Positions 17,927 through 26,101 of a DNA stretch of 64,000 bases are shown piece by piece; within the stretch, counting starts at the first letter, position 1, and each line of letters begins with the position of its first letter. This DNA comes from Streptomyces sp. B1I3 (GTDB taxonomy: Bacteria > Actinomycetota > Actinomycetes > Streptomycetales > Streptomycetaceae). The stretch spans positions 3,596,001 to 3,660,000 of the forward strand of contig NZ_JAUSYD010000001.1 of assembly GCF_030816615.1 (NCBI RefSeq). Direction: 5' to 3'. A program made the translations under genes and the position numbers. The notes under the pieces are model-generated. The model did no database searches. It was not told where the DNA came from and saw only the letters and a program-made list of their open reading frames with translations.

Positions 17927-18646
17927 ATGCATACGTTTCCGACGCAGGCCGTGATCCTGGCGGGTGGTCAGGGTTCGCGGCTGCGCCCGTACACCGATGA
18001 CCGTCCCAAGCCGATGGTCGAGATCCCGGGCACCGGGACCCCGATCATCGGCCATCAGCTTTCCTGGCTGGCCGCCGAGGGCGTCACCGACGCCGTGGTC
18101 TCGTGCGGCCATCTCGCCGATGTGCTGCAGGAGTGGCTGGCATCGGCCGTACTTCCGTTGCGCGTCACGACCGTCGTCGAGACCGAGCCCCTGGGCCGCG
18201 GTGGCGGTCTGAAGCATGCCGCGGCACGGCTGCCCGACGCGTCACAGCCGTGGTACGCGACGAACGGCGACATCTGGACCCGCTTCTCGCTGCGGGAGAT
18301 GGCCTCGTTCCACGCCGAGCGGGACGCCGTCGCGACGCTGGCCCTGGCCCGTCCGCGCATTCCGTGGGGGGCGGTGGAGACGGACGCGTTCGGGCACATC
18401 ACCGACTTCATCGAGTCGCCTCCGTCGCCCTATCTGATCAACGCGGGGGTGTACGTCTTCGCGCCCGCCTTCACGGCCATGCTGCCGGACCTCGGTGACC
18501 ATGAGCGGACGACGTTCCCCCGGCTGGCCCGGGAACGCCGGCTGGCCGGGTTCCCGCTGCCCCACGGGGCGTACTGGCGGGCCATCGACACGGCGAAGGA
18601 CCTGACGGAGGCGGCGAAGGAGCTGGGCTCCCGGCCGGGCGGCTGA
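17927..18646 (+). CDS. Sugar-phosphate nucleotidyltransferase
   Basis: A 239-residue NTP-transferase with the nucleotide-binding signature AVILAGGQGSRLRPYTDDRPKPMVEI at residues 8-33, metal-binding Asp in NGDIW, and the FIESPPSPYLINAGVYVF product-site block. It is shorter than classical GlmU or RmlA and has no left-handed beta-helix, so it is a stand-alone transferase, probably making an NDP-sugar. TATCGT ends 7 bases before the ATG, again suggesting a leaderless transcript. GTG 17918 is an alternative start. Confidence 0.85.
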   Translation: MHTFPTQAVILAGGQGSRLRPYTDDRPKPMVEIPGTGTPIIGHQLSWLAAEGVTDAVVSCGHLADVLQEWLASAVLPLRVTTVVETEPLGRGGGLKHAAARLPDASQPWYATNGDIWTRFSLREMASFHAERDAVATLALARPRIPWGAVETDAFGHITDFIESPPSPYLINAGVYVFAPAFTAMLPDLGDHERTTFPRLARERRLAGFPLPHGAYWRAIDTAKDLTEAAKELGSRPGG

Positions 18647-18666
18647 GACAGCGGGGCGGATGTGCG

Positions 18667-18702
18667 CGAGGGCGGTCACCGGGTGTCCGGTGACCGCCCT
18701 CG
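18667..18702 (+). terminator. Terminator after nucleotidyltransferase
   Basis: A 16-base-pair perfect stem (CGAGGGCGGTCACCGG and complement) with a GTGT loop, 20 bases after the stop. Confidence 0.88.
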
Positions 18703-18820
18703 CGGTGTGGATGGGGCATGGCCGCACCCGCCGTCGAGCGGGCGGGGTGGGACGTGGCCCACCCACCCCCGGAGTACAGGCGAGGCGGGCCCCCGCCCGT
18801 GCGGCGGGGACCCTCGGGTG

Positions 18821-20503
18821 TCAGCCGAGCAGGCCGCCGATGGGGTTCTGGCCGGCGCCCCCGGTGGAGCCTCCACCGTCCGAGCCGCCGCTGTCCGAGC
18901 CGCCGCCACCGGTGGTGCCGCCGGAGCTGGTGCCGCCCGAGGAGGTCGGCCCCGAGCTGCTGGTGGCCGGGGGTTCCTGCGGGGTCGTCTCCTGCGGGGT
19001 CTGCCGGCCGGTGCCCTGGGTCTGGCTGGGCTGTCCGGTGCTCGCTCCCGTGGCCTGGCCCGACTCGCGGACGGAGTCGCCCGCCGGGGTGGACTCCTCG
19101 GCCGACGGGGTGCCGGGGGCGCTGGACGGACCCGTCTCGGGCCGGCCCTCCACGGGGGTACGGGAGGGCTCCCGCTTGCCGGGGGTCTCGTCGGGGAGCG
19201 GGGAGCCGGGCAGTTGGTTGGTGGGGTTGCCGTCGGGGCCGGGCACGGTGACGACCTCGGTGGAGCGGACGGCCCCGCCGAGCATGGAGCCGATCAGCAG
19301 GGTCAGGCCGACGACGACGGTCGCCACCACGGCGCCACGGCGCAGGACGCGGCGGCGCAGGTCCCAGATCTCGGAGCGCGGGCCGAGCGTGCGCCACGCC
19401 TCTCCGGCGAGGCGCCCGTCGAGGGAGTAGACGGGGGCGCCCGCGATGACGAGGGGACTCCAGGCGGCCAGGAAGATGATGTCGGGTGCGTCGTAGGCGG
19501 CGACGCTGCGCCAGCTGACCGTGACGAGGAGAGCGGCGGAGAGCAGGGCCCCGAAGGCCGCGGCGACGCGCTGCCAGAGACCGAGGACGGTGAGGACGCC
19601 GGCGACGACCTGGAGGAAGGCGACGGCGAGTCCGGATCCGACGGGGTGGGCGAGTGCGAAGTCGCGCAGCGGTTCGGCGACGGCCCAGGGGTGCATGGAG
19701 TTCAGCCACTTGACCATGGAGCCGCGGTGGCCGCCGTCGAAGTAGACGGGGTCGCAGAGCTTGCCCATGCCGGCGTAGATGGAGATGAAGCCGAGGAAGA
19801 CGCGCAGCGGCAGGAGGACGACGCCGAGATTCATGCGGCGTCCGGGGTAGTAGGCGTGCCGGACGTCGTCGGCGCCCTGGCGTCGATCGTCGGTCGCGGT
19901 GCCGTCGTGACCTGCGTCGTCGTGACCTGCGTCGTCGTGCCCGAAGTCGTCGTGCCCGAGGTCGTCGTGCCCGAGGTCGTCGGGTCGCCGGACGTACGTG
20001 GCGTCGGGTGCCGTCCCGACGGTGTCGTAGGCGCCGACGGCCTGCCGCATGGGGGGCAGGAGCGGACCGGTCCGGCCGCTGCCCGCCCGGGGGGCGATCA
20101 CCACGGGGTTCGGCTGGGTCTCCTCGATGAGCGGGATGACCTGGGTGCCGCCGCCCGTGTCGTCGTACCCCGCGCCGAAGTCCCCACCGGTGCCGGCGCC
20201 GAGGTGGCCTGCGGTGGAGTTGCGCACGGCCTGCAGGAGGCCGGTCGCTCCGGGGTCGCCGGGCTCCGACCTGCCGCTCCAGACGACGGGAGCCCGCCTG
20301 CGGCCGCCCGCGCCGCCCATGGCAGGGATCCTGGCCTGTCCGGCGGGTCCCGCCGCTCCGCGCAGACGGGTGCGCTGGCCCGGGGCGAGCTGCACCCGGA
20401 AGCTGGCGTGGCTGACGATGACCTGGGCGGGGTCGCTGTCCACCTTCGTCATGCTCAGGGCGGGTTGTTCGTCGAACCGAGGCGTTCTGGTGTCCACACT
20501 CAT
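18821..20503 (-). CDS. DoxX-family membrane protein with long disordered termini
   Basis: A 560-residue protein. The first 215 residues are low-complexity and include a (D-D-X-G-H) repeat at about 185-209, encoded by 15-bp DNA repeats near 19918-19981. The central 200 residues form a DoxX domain with four membrane helices (LPLRVFLGFISIYAGMGKL, VAFLQVVAGVLTVLGLW, GALLSAALLVTVSW). A further helix (VVATVVVGLTLLIGSMLGG) precedes a Ser/Thr/Pro/Gly-rich tail of about 150 residues. DoxX proteins take part in redox or sulfur chemistry at the membrane. It lies downstream of rlmB on the same strand. Confidence 0.8.
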   Translation of the reverse strand: MSVDTRTPRFDEQPALSMTKVDSDPAQVIVSHASFRVQLAPGQRTRLRGAAGPAGQARIPAMGGAGGRRRAPVVWSGRSEPGDPGATGLLQAVRNSTAGHLGAGTGGDFGAGYDDTGGGTQVIPLIEETQPNPVVIAPRAGSGRTGPLLPPMRQAVGAYDTVGTAPDATYVRRPDDLGHDDLGHDDFGHDDAGHDDAGHDGTATDDRRQGADDVRHAYYPGRRMNLGVVLLPLRVFLGFISIYAGMGKLCDPVYFDGGHRGSMVKWLNSMHPWAVAEPLRDFALAHPVGSGLAVAFLQVVAGVLTVLGLWQRVAAAFGALLSAALLVTVSWRSVAAYDAPDIIFLAAWSPLVIAGAPVYSLDGRLAGEAWRTLGPRSEIWDLRRRVLRRGAVVATVVVGLTLLIGSMLGGAVRSTEVVTVPGPDGNPTNQLPGSPLPDETPGKREPSRTPVEGRPETGPSSAPGTPSAEESTPAGDSVRESGQATGASTGQPSQTQGTGRQTPQETTPQEPPATSSSGPTSSGGTSSGGTTGGGGSDSGGSDGGGSTGGAGQNPIGGLLG

Positions 20504-20686
20504 CTAACCGAGTGATGTGTGATTAGGACACTGCCTTGACGCGTCGGAGTGTCCGAGACCCGTCAACAGTCCGTGACGACCCGGGGATCCGGGCGGGCCG
20601 GCTGCGTCGTCCGGGCCGTTGCGCGTGGACGGCCCGCGTACGCCGCCCGGGCCCGCGGCGGTGCCGGCGGGCCCGGAAGGGGCGGA

Positions 20687-21643
20687 TCATGCCCGGCGGC
20701 GGGCCACCTCGTAGAGGACGATGCCTGCGGCGACCCCGGCGTTCAGGGACTCGGCGCCGCCCGGCATGGAGATGCGGACCCGGTAGTCGCAGGTCTCGCC
20801 GACGAGGCGGCCGAGGCCCTTGCCCTCGCTGCCGATGACGATGACGACGGGACCGGCGAGGGCCTCCAGGTCCTCGACCGTGTGCTCACCGTCGGCGGCG
20901 AGGCCCACGACGGTGAGGCCCGCCTTCTGGTACCCCTCCAGGGCGCGGGTGAGGTTGGTGACCCGGGAGACCGGGGTGCGGGCCGCGGTGCCGGCCGACG
21001 ACTTCCAGGCGCCTGCCGTCATGCCGGCCGCCCGGCGCTCGGGGACGACGACCCCGTGGCCGCCGAAGGCCGAGACGGAGCGGACGATCGCACCCAGGTT
21101 GCGGGGATCGGTGACGCCGTCGAGCGCGACGATCAGCGGGTCCTCGTTGTTGTCGTACGCGGCGGAGGTGAGGTCCTCCGGGTGCGCGTACTCGTAGGGC
21201 GGGACCTGGAGGACGAGGCCCTGGTGGTTCAGGCCGTTCGTCATACGGTCGAGCTCGGGGCGCGGGGCCTCCATCAGGTTGATGTTGCCGCGCTCGCCGG
21301 CGAGCTGGAGGGCCTCGCGGACCCGCTCGTCGTTGTCGATGTACTGCTGGACGTAGAGGGTGGTCGCCGGGACGCCGTCGCGCAGGGCCTCGAAGACCGG
21401 GTTGCGGCCGACGACCATCTCCGACGTGCCCTTGGCGCCGCCGCGGCGCGGAGCGGGGCGGCGCGCCGCTGCCTGCTTGGCCTGGGCGTTCGCCACCCGG
21501 TTCTTCTTGTGTCCCTTGCGGACGGAGGCGGGCGGCGTGGGTCCCTTGCCTTCGAGACCACGGCGTCGCTGGCCACCGCTGCCGACCTGCATGCCCTTCT
21601 TGTTGGACGTGCGGCGGTTCCTGCGCTGGCTGTTCCCGGCCAT
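20687..21643 (-). CDS. rlmB: 23S rRNA (guanosine-2'-O-)-methyltransferase RlmB (TrmH/SpoU family)
   Basis: A 318-residue enzyme. A basic N-terminal extension of about 75 residues precedes the L30e-like RNA-binding domain (VVGRNPVFEAL). The knotted SPOUT domain follows, with motif 1 GVTDPRNLGAIVRS, motif 2 VVIVIGSEGKGL and motif 3 ISMPGGAESLNAGVAAGIVLYE. It methylates G2251-type positions of 23S rRNA using S-adenosylmethionine. It is downstream of cysS, the usual actinobacterial pairing. Confidence 0.93.
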   Translation of the reverse strand: MAGNSQRRNRRTSNKKGMQVGSGGQRRRGLEGKGPTPPASVRKGHKKNRVANAQAKQAAARRPAPRRGGAKGTSEMVVGRNPVFEALRDGVPATTLYVQQYIDNDERVREALQLAGERGNINLMEAPRPELDRMTNGLNHQGLVLQVPPYEYAHPEDLTSAAYDNNEDPLIVALDGVTDPRNLGAIVRSVSAFGGHGVVVPERRAAGMTAGAWKSSAGTAARTPVSRVTNLTRALEGYQKAGLTVVGLAADGEHTVEDLEALAGPVVIVIGSEGKGLGRLVGETCDYRVRISMPGGAESLNAGVAAGIVLYEVARRRA

Positions 21644-21689
21644 GACCTACCTGTTTCGTTGCTTCAGAAAAACGTCGTCAAGTGAAAGT

Positions 21690-21715
21690 GTGCCGCCCGG
21701 ACGGCCGGGCGGCAC
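21690..21715 (-). terminator. Hairpin between cysS and rlmB
   Basis: GTGCCGCCCGG and CCGGGCGGCAC form an 11-base-pair stem with an ACGG loop. On the minus strand it is followed by ACTTTCACTTG. It may end or attenuate cysS transcription before rlmB. Confidence 0.65.
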
Positions 21716-21752
21716 ATTTGCGCTGTTCACGCATGGTGCGATGGCGGTCCAC

Positions 21753-23153
21753 TCAGCGCGGGCCGAGGGTCCACCGGGGTCCGTTCGGGCTGTCCTCGAT
21801 GACGAGGCCGGACTGGTTGAGCTGGTCCCGGATGGCGTCGGCGGCGGGCCAGTCCTTGCGCTCGCGTGCCGACTGGCGCTGGTCGAGGACGAGTCGTACG
21901 AGGGTGTCGACGACGCCGTGCAGGTCCTCGCCGCGGTCGCTCTCGCCGGCCCAGTGCGGGTCGAGCGGATCGAGGCCCAGGACGCCGAGCATCGCGCGCA
22001 CCTCGGCGAGACGGGCGACGGCGGCTTCCTTGTCGTCGGCGGCGAGGGCCGAGTTGCCCTGGCGGACGGTGGTGTGGACGATCGCGAGCGCCTGCGGGAC
22101 CCCGAGGTCGTCGTCCATGGCCTCGGCGAACGCGGGCGGCACCTCGGCGGCCGGGGCGACCTCGGCCCCCGCCTTCTCGATGACGCGCTGGATGAAGCCC
22201 TCGATCCGCGCGAACGCGGACTCGGCCTCGCGCAGTGCCTCTTCGCTGTACTCGATCATGGACCGGTAGTGCGGGGTGCCGAGGTAGTAGCGCAGGACGA
22301 TGGGACGCCACCGCTTGACCATCTCGCTGACCAGTACGGAGTTGCCGAGGGACTTCGACATCTTCTCGCCGGACATGGTGACCCAGCCGTTGTGCACCCA
22401 GTACTTCGCGAACTCGTCGCCGAAGGCCTTGGCCTGGGCGATCTCGTTCTCGTGGTGCGGGAAGATCAGGTCGATGCCGCCGCCGTGGATGTCGAAGGCG
22501 CTGCCGAGGTACTTGTGCGCCATCGCGGAGCACTCCAGGTGCCAGCCGGGACGGCCGCGGCCCCACGGGGTCTCCCAGCTGGGCTCCCCGGGCTTGGCCG
22601 CCTTCCACATGGCGAAGTCGCGCTTGTCCCGCTTGCCGGTCTCGTTGTCGCCCGAGGGCTGGCGCAGGTCGTCCAGGTCCTGGTTGGAGAGCTCGAGATA
22701 TCCCTCGTACGAGCGCACGTCGAAGTAGACGTTGCCGTCGGCCTCGTAGGCGTGGCCGCGCTCGATCAGGCCGCGCATCATCTCGACCATCTCGGTGATG
22801 TGCCCGGTGGCGCGCGGCTCGTACGTGGGCGGGAGGCAGCCCAGGGCGTCGTAGCCGTCGTTGAACGCGCGCTCGTTCTCGTAGCCGATGGACCACCAGG
22901 GGCGGCCCTGTTCGGCCGACTTCTGAATGATCTTGTCGTCGATGTCGGTGACATTCCGGATGAACGTCACGTCGTAGCCGCGGTGGTCGAACCAGCGGCG
23001 CATGATGTCGAAGTTCAGTCCGGACCTGATGTGCCCGATGTGCGGGGCGGCCTGGACGGTCGCGCCGCAGAGGTAGATCGAGACACAACCCGCTGTGAGC
23101 GGGACGAAGTCACGGATCTGCCGGGCGTCGGTGTCGTACAGGCGAATAGTCAC
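21753..23153 (-). CDS. cysS: Cysteinyl-tRNA synthetase
   Basis: A 466-residue class I synthetase charging tRNA-Cys. HIGH-type motif is AAPHIGHIRSG (about 34-44) and KMSKS is in GEKMSKSLGN (about 266-275). Zinc-binding residues are visible as CGATV near 29, CSAMAHKY near 208 and HHENEIAQ near 235. ATG 23153 is immediately followed by the family-typical MTIRLYDTDARQIRDF. Core gene; the accessory block begins just upstream of it. Confidence 0.96.
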   Translation of the reverse strand: MTIRLYDTDARQIRDFVPLTAGCVSIYLCGATVQAAPHIGHIRSGLNFDIMRRWFDHRGYDVTFIRNVTDIDDKIIQKSAEQGRPWWSIGYENERAFNDGYDALGCLPPTYEPRATGHITEMVEMMRGLIERGHAYEADGNVYFDVRSYEGYLELSNQDLDDLRQPSGDNETGKRDKRDFAMWKAAKPGEPSWETPWGRGRPGWHLECSAMAHKYLGSAFDIHGGGIDLIFPHHENEIAQAKAFGDEFAKYWVHNGWVTMSGEKMSKSLGNSVLVSEMVKRWRPIVLRYYLGTPHYRSMIEYSEEALREAESAFARIEGFIQRVIEKAGAEVAPAAEVPPAFAEAMDDDLGVPQALAIVHTTVRQGNSALAADDKEAAVARLAEVRAMLGVLGLDPLDPHWAGESDRGEDLHGVVDTLVRLVLDQRQSARERKDWPAADAIRDQLNQSGLVIEDSPNGPRWTLGPR

Positions 23154-23245
23154 GCCTCAAGGGTAGTGGGCCCGCGCCGGTGCCCAGAGCCCCCGGGTGT
23201 AATCCTTACGTCACGTTCTTCCCGGGAGCCGGCCGCCGTGCGGCA

Positions 23246-23263
23246 CCCGGCCGGGAGGCCGGG
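23246..23263 (-). terminator. Weak hairpin after receptor gene
   Basis: CCCGGCC-GGGA-GGCCGGG lies 12 bases beyond the stop of the TetR gene, between it and cysS. It could insulate cysS from the accessory block. No T-run follows. Confidence 0.4.
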
Positions 23264-23274
23264 GCCCACGCCGG

Positions 23275-23940
23275 TCACCCGTCCGGCGTGGACGCGGCCG
23301 GACGCTCCGACGCGGCGATCAGGTTCCGCCCCCGCTCCGGGCAGAAGTCGAGCGCGCCCAGGACCGCCGGCACGGCGATGCTCGGCAGGACGGCGCCGAG
23401 GAGTACCGACACCCGTTGGGGCAGGTCGGCGTAGTCGGCGAGTACCTGGGACATGTGCTGCAGGCCGGAGAAGGAGCCCACGAACAGCTCGGCGATGGCG
23501 GCGGGGTCGACGTGGGGCAGCAGCTCGCCCTGGCGTCCGGCCTCCTCGAGGATGTCCAGGTTGAACCGGGACCAGTCGCGGAAGGCCGAGCCCCGGTCCA
23601 GGTCGCCGGCCTGCTGGTCGAGGCTGAGCCGGATGCTCGCCCGCACCAGGGAGTCCGTGCGCAGCCGCTCCGCGAGGACCATGCCGGAGTCCGCGATCTC
23701 CTGCAGCTTGATCGGCTGCGGCACGAGGGCCGCCTCGGTGTCCTGCCGCTGCTTCCGGAGGATGACCTGGGCCAGTTCCTCCTTCCCCTTGAAGTGGAAG
23801 TAGACCGCGCCCTTGGTCGTGCCGGCCTCCGCGGCGATCTCGCTGACCGTCGTCGCCTGATAGCCCAGGCGGTCGAAGACGGTCGCGGCCGCCTCCAGCA
23901 CCTTCTGCCGCGTGCGCACCGATCGATCCTGTTTCGCCAT
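23275..23940 (-). CDS. Gamma-butyrolactone receptor-type TetR regulator (ArpA/ScbR-like)
   Basis: A 221-residue TetR-family repressor. The DNA-binding domain (QKVLEAAATVFDRLGYQATTVSEIAAEAGTTKGAVYFHFKGKEELA, about 12-57) is of the ArpA/CprB/ScbR type. The ligand-binding part keeps the Trp in FRDWSRFN (about residue 120), which contacts the butyrolactone in CprB-like receptors. It is divergent from an AfsA homologue with ARE-like sites between, the classic autoregulator-receptor pair. It probably represses the AfsA gene and the cluster until the signal accumulates. That it is a true receptor rather than a pseudo-receptor is inferred from the adjacent synthase. Confidence 0.87.
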   Translation of the reverse strand: MAKQDRSVRTRQKVLEAAATVFDRLGYQATTVSEIAAEAGTTKGAVYFHFKGKEELAQVILRKQRQDTEAALVPQPIKLQEIADSGMVLAERLRTDSLVRASIRLSLDQQAGDLDRGSAFRDWSRFNLDILEEAGRQGELLPHVDPAAIAELFVGSFSGLQHMSQVLADYADLPQRVSVLLGAVLPSIAVPAVLGALDFCPERGRNLIAASERPAASTPDG

Positions 23941-23970
23941 CGTGCTCCTCGCTGAGCAGACCGAGAGACA

Positions 23971-23993
23971 AAAAAACCTGACCGTATGAACTT
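23971..23993. promoter_or_regulatory. Possible second autoregulatory element
   Basis: An A-rich tract leading into ACCTGACCGTATGAACTT, 31 bases upstream of the receptor gene start. One half resembles the ARE half-site GGCCGGTATGT, the other is poor. It could serve receptor autoregulation. Confidence 0.3.
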
Positions 23994-24156
23994 ACCAGCA
24001 GGCCGCATTCGCGATTCACGCACATAATTGCCCGTTTTAGCCTTGCATAGCATGACAGTAAGCGCCTACTCACTCCCGAATGCCAGGTGAACGTCACGCT
24101 CCGCATCTTTCAGGCCATGGAAACAGGGAGTCACACCCCCTCCTCACCATTGAAAA

Positions 24157-24176
24157 ACATACCCAGCCGTACGTAT
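24157..24176. promoter_or_regulatory. ARE-like operator upstream of the AfsA gene
   Basis: ACATACC-CAGCCG-TACGTAT closely follows the autoregulatory element consensus ACATACC-GG-CCGGTATGT bound by ArpA-type receptors; the left half is exact. It lies 55 bases before the AfsA start and inside the divergent promoter region. Some longer upstream reading frame overlaps it, which argues that translation starts downstream at 24231. Confidence 0.6.
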
Positions 24177-24230
24177 CTTGGCCGCGCCGACAGCGTGGTG
24201 CTGCCGGCCACACAATTGGGGGGCGTGCTC

Positions 24231-25136
24231 ATGCCGCAGCCAACTGCCCTGGTCACGAGCGAGAGAACCACCGTTCCGATGGAACTGGTGCACCGAAGAC
24301 GCACGCAGGACGTGGTGCCCACGGATTGGACGCACATATCCGGGGACCGGTTTCTCGTCCGCGGGACGTGGCCCGACAACCACCGCTTCTTCGCTCCGCG
24401 CAACGGCCTGTACGACCCGTTACTGCTGGTGGAGTCCATGCGCCAGAGCACGATCCTCATCGGCCACGGTGCCTACGACGTGCCCGCCGACCACCATTTC
24501 CTGATGTGGGGACTGGACTTCACCACCGACCCGGGCCACCTCGCCGTCCGGTACGGCCCGGAGGTCGAGCTGGAGGTGGAGCTCTCCGGGATCACGCGCA
24601 GCTCGGGCCGCCTGTCCGGAATGCACAGCCACGTCACGGTCCGCCTGGGCCGGCACACGGCGGGCACCGGAATCAGCCGAATCAAGGTCCTGAGCGCCAA
24701 GACGTACGCCCGCATACGGGGCGACCTCCCGGTGGCGCCTCCGGCGGCATCGCCCGCCGTCCTCGCCCCACCGCCCAGGGTGGGCCGCACCCGGCCCGAG
24801 GACGTCCTGCTCGTCCCCACCGGCCGGGCCGGCCGGTGGCAGCTCCGGGTGGACACCTCGCACCCCACCCTCTACCAGGGGCCCAAGGACCACATACCGG
24901 GGATGGTCCTCATCGAGGCCGCGCGGCAGGCGGCCCACGCCGTGTCGGGCCCGGCCGCGTTCCTCCCCAGCCGGGGCGGCAACGCCTTCCACAGGTACGC
25001 GGAGTTCCGCAGCCCGCTGTGGATAGAGGCGGTCCGGCAACCGGACGGACACACCGTCCACGTCACCGGCCGGCAGGACGGCCGAGCCGTCTTCACCTCG
25101 TCCGTCACGGTGGGCGGCGCCGGAGAGATCCGTTGA
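24231..25136 (+). CDS. AfsA-family gamma-butyrolactone synthase with a TTA codon
   Basis: 301 residues from ATG 24231, the same length as S. griseus AfsA. Two AfsA hotdog-like repeats are visible: VHRRRTQDVVPTDW with YDPLLLVESMRQSTILIGH in the first, and LRVDTSHPTLYQGPKDHIPGMVLIEAARQAAH in the second. AfsA couples a beta-keto acyl thioester to dihydroxyacetone phosphate, the key step to A-factor-type signals. Codon 64 (24420-24422) is TTA, rare in Streptomyces and read by the bldA tRNA, so translation should depend on development. A G-rich ribosome site precedes the ATG; its stop overlaps the next gene's TTG. Confidence 0.88.
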   Translation: MPQPTALVTSERTTVPMELVHRRRTQDVVPTDWTHISGDRFLVRGTWPDNHRFFAPRNGLYDPLLLVESMRQSTILIGHGAYDVPADHHFLMWGLDFTTDPGHLAVRYGPEVELEVELSGITRSSGRLSGMHSHVTVRLGRHTAGTGISRIKVLSAKTYARIRGDLPVAPPAASPAVLAPPPRVGRTRPEDVLLVPTGRAGRWQLRVDTSHPTLYQGPKDHIPGMVLIEAARQAAHAVSGPAAFLPSRGGNAFHRYAEFRSPLWIEAVRQPDGHTVHVTGRQDGRAVFTSSVTVGGAGEIR

Positions 25137-26005
25137 TCCTCGTCACCGGGGCGAGCGGAAGCGTCGGCGCGGAGGTGGCCCGGCTGCTCGCGCCGCGGTG
25201 TGCCGTGCGGCTGATGGCGAGGAGACCCGAGCGGATCGGCGTCCGGGGCCCCCGGACCGAGACCGTCGCGGCCGACTACGGCGATCCCGTGGCTCTGGAG
25301 CGGGCACTGGCGGGTATACGGACAGCCTTCCTCGTCACCGGTCACCCGACCCACCGGCACGACGAGCCGTTCCTCGAAGCGGCGGTCGCCGCGCGGGTCG
25401 GGCACGTCGTCAAGCTGTCCGCCGCAGTGGTCGAGGACGACACCGACGACTTCCTCACCCGGCGCCAGCGGGAGACGGAGGAGGCGCTACGCGACTCGCC
25501 CCTCGCCTGGACCCTGCTCAGGCCCCGGGCGTTCATGTCGAACACCCTGGCGTGGGCCCCCGGTGTACGGGCCGAGGACACGGTCGCCGCGCTCCACGGT
25601 GACGCCCTCAACGCCCCGGTCGATCCCCGCGACGTCGCGGCGGTCGCGGTGCGGCTGCTCCTGGAGCCGGCTCGGCATGCGGGCACGGCCTACACCCTGG
25701 TGGGCCCCGAGGCACTCACGGCCGTACAGCAGACCCGGATCCTCTCCGAACTGATCGGGAGGCCGCTGCGCTTCCGGCCACTGACGCGCCGGGAAGCGGC
25801 GCAGGACTACGCGCGGACGTACCCGCCGCACGTGGTCGAGGCCCTCCTCCGGCGGGCGGACCTTCAGGCCGCCGGGAAGAAGAAACGGGCCGGCACCGTA
25901 CCCGCGGAGCTGACAGGGGGTCCGCTGCGCACCTACCGCACCTGGGCGTCGGACCATCTGCACCACTTCCGCCCACGGCAGCGGGCCGTCGCCCCGACGC
26001 TCTGA
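25133..26005 (+). CDS. NmrA-type NAD(P)-binding reductase
   Basis: About 290 residues from a TTG at 25133 that overlaps the AfsA stop (TTGA); GGAGAG lies 5 bases upstream. The start of the Rossmann fold is ILVTGASGSVGAEVARLL with ARRPER binding the NADP phosphate. The remainder is NmrA-like (LSAAVVEDD, LRPRAFMSNTLAW, VDPRDVAAVAVRLL). Reductases beside AfsA genes complete the butyrolactone ring saturation or keto reduction, and that is the likely role. The basic, His-rich C-terminus is unusual. Confidence 0.83.
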   Translation: MILVTGASGSVGAEVARLLAPRCAVRLMARRPERIGVRGPRTETVAADYGDPVALERALAGIRTAFLVTGHPTHRHDEPFLEAAVAARVGHVVKLSAAVVEDDTDDFLTRRQRETEEALRDSPLAWTLLRPRAFMSNTLAWAPGVRAEDTVAALHGDALNAPVDPRDVAAVAVRLLLEPARHAGTAYTLVGPEALTAVQQTRILSELIGRPLRFRPLTRREAAQDYARTYPPHVVEALLRRADLQAAGKKKRAGTVPAELTGGPLRTYRTWASDHLHHFRPRQRAVAPTL

Positions 26006-26018
26006 GCGGCACCACGCG

Positions 26019-26048
26019 AGGGCCGTGCCGGTGGGCAGGCACGGCCCT
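26019..26048 (+). terminator. Terminator after NmrA-type reductase
   Basis: AGGGCCGTGCC and GGCACGGCCCT form an 11-base-pair stem with an 8-base loop, 13 bases past the stop. Confidence 0.8.
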
Positions 26049-26055
26049 TCGCCGC

Positions 26056-26092
26056 GCCTTCCGGGAGCCGGCCCCCCTGGTTCCCGGAAGGC
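26056..26092 (-). terminator. Terminator after P450 gene
   Basis: GCCTTCCGGGA pairs with TCCCGGAAGGC across a 15-base loop, 9 bases beyond the P450 stop on the minus strand. With the neighbouring hairpin it separates two convergent genes. Confidence 0.75.
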
Positions 26093-26101
26093 ACGCGGTG
26101 T

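Noticed and set aside
18662..20515. 617-residue open frame on the plus strand
   Set aside because: Shadow of the DoxX gene; low-complexity composition.
24087..24230. 48-residue N-terminal extension of the AfsA homologue from ATG 24087
   Set aside because: It would overlap the ARE-like site and promoter; the 301-residue form from 24231 matches AfsA length and has a G-rich ribosome site.
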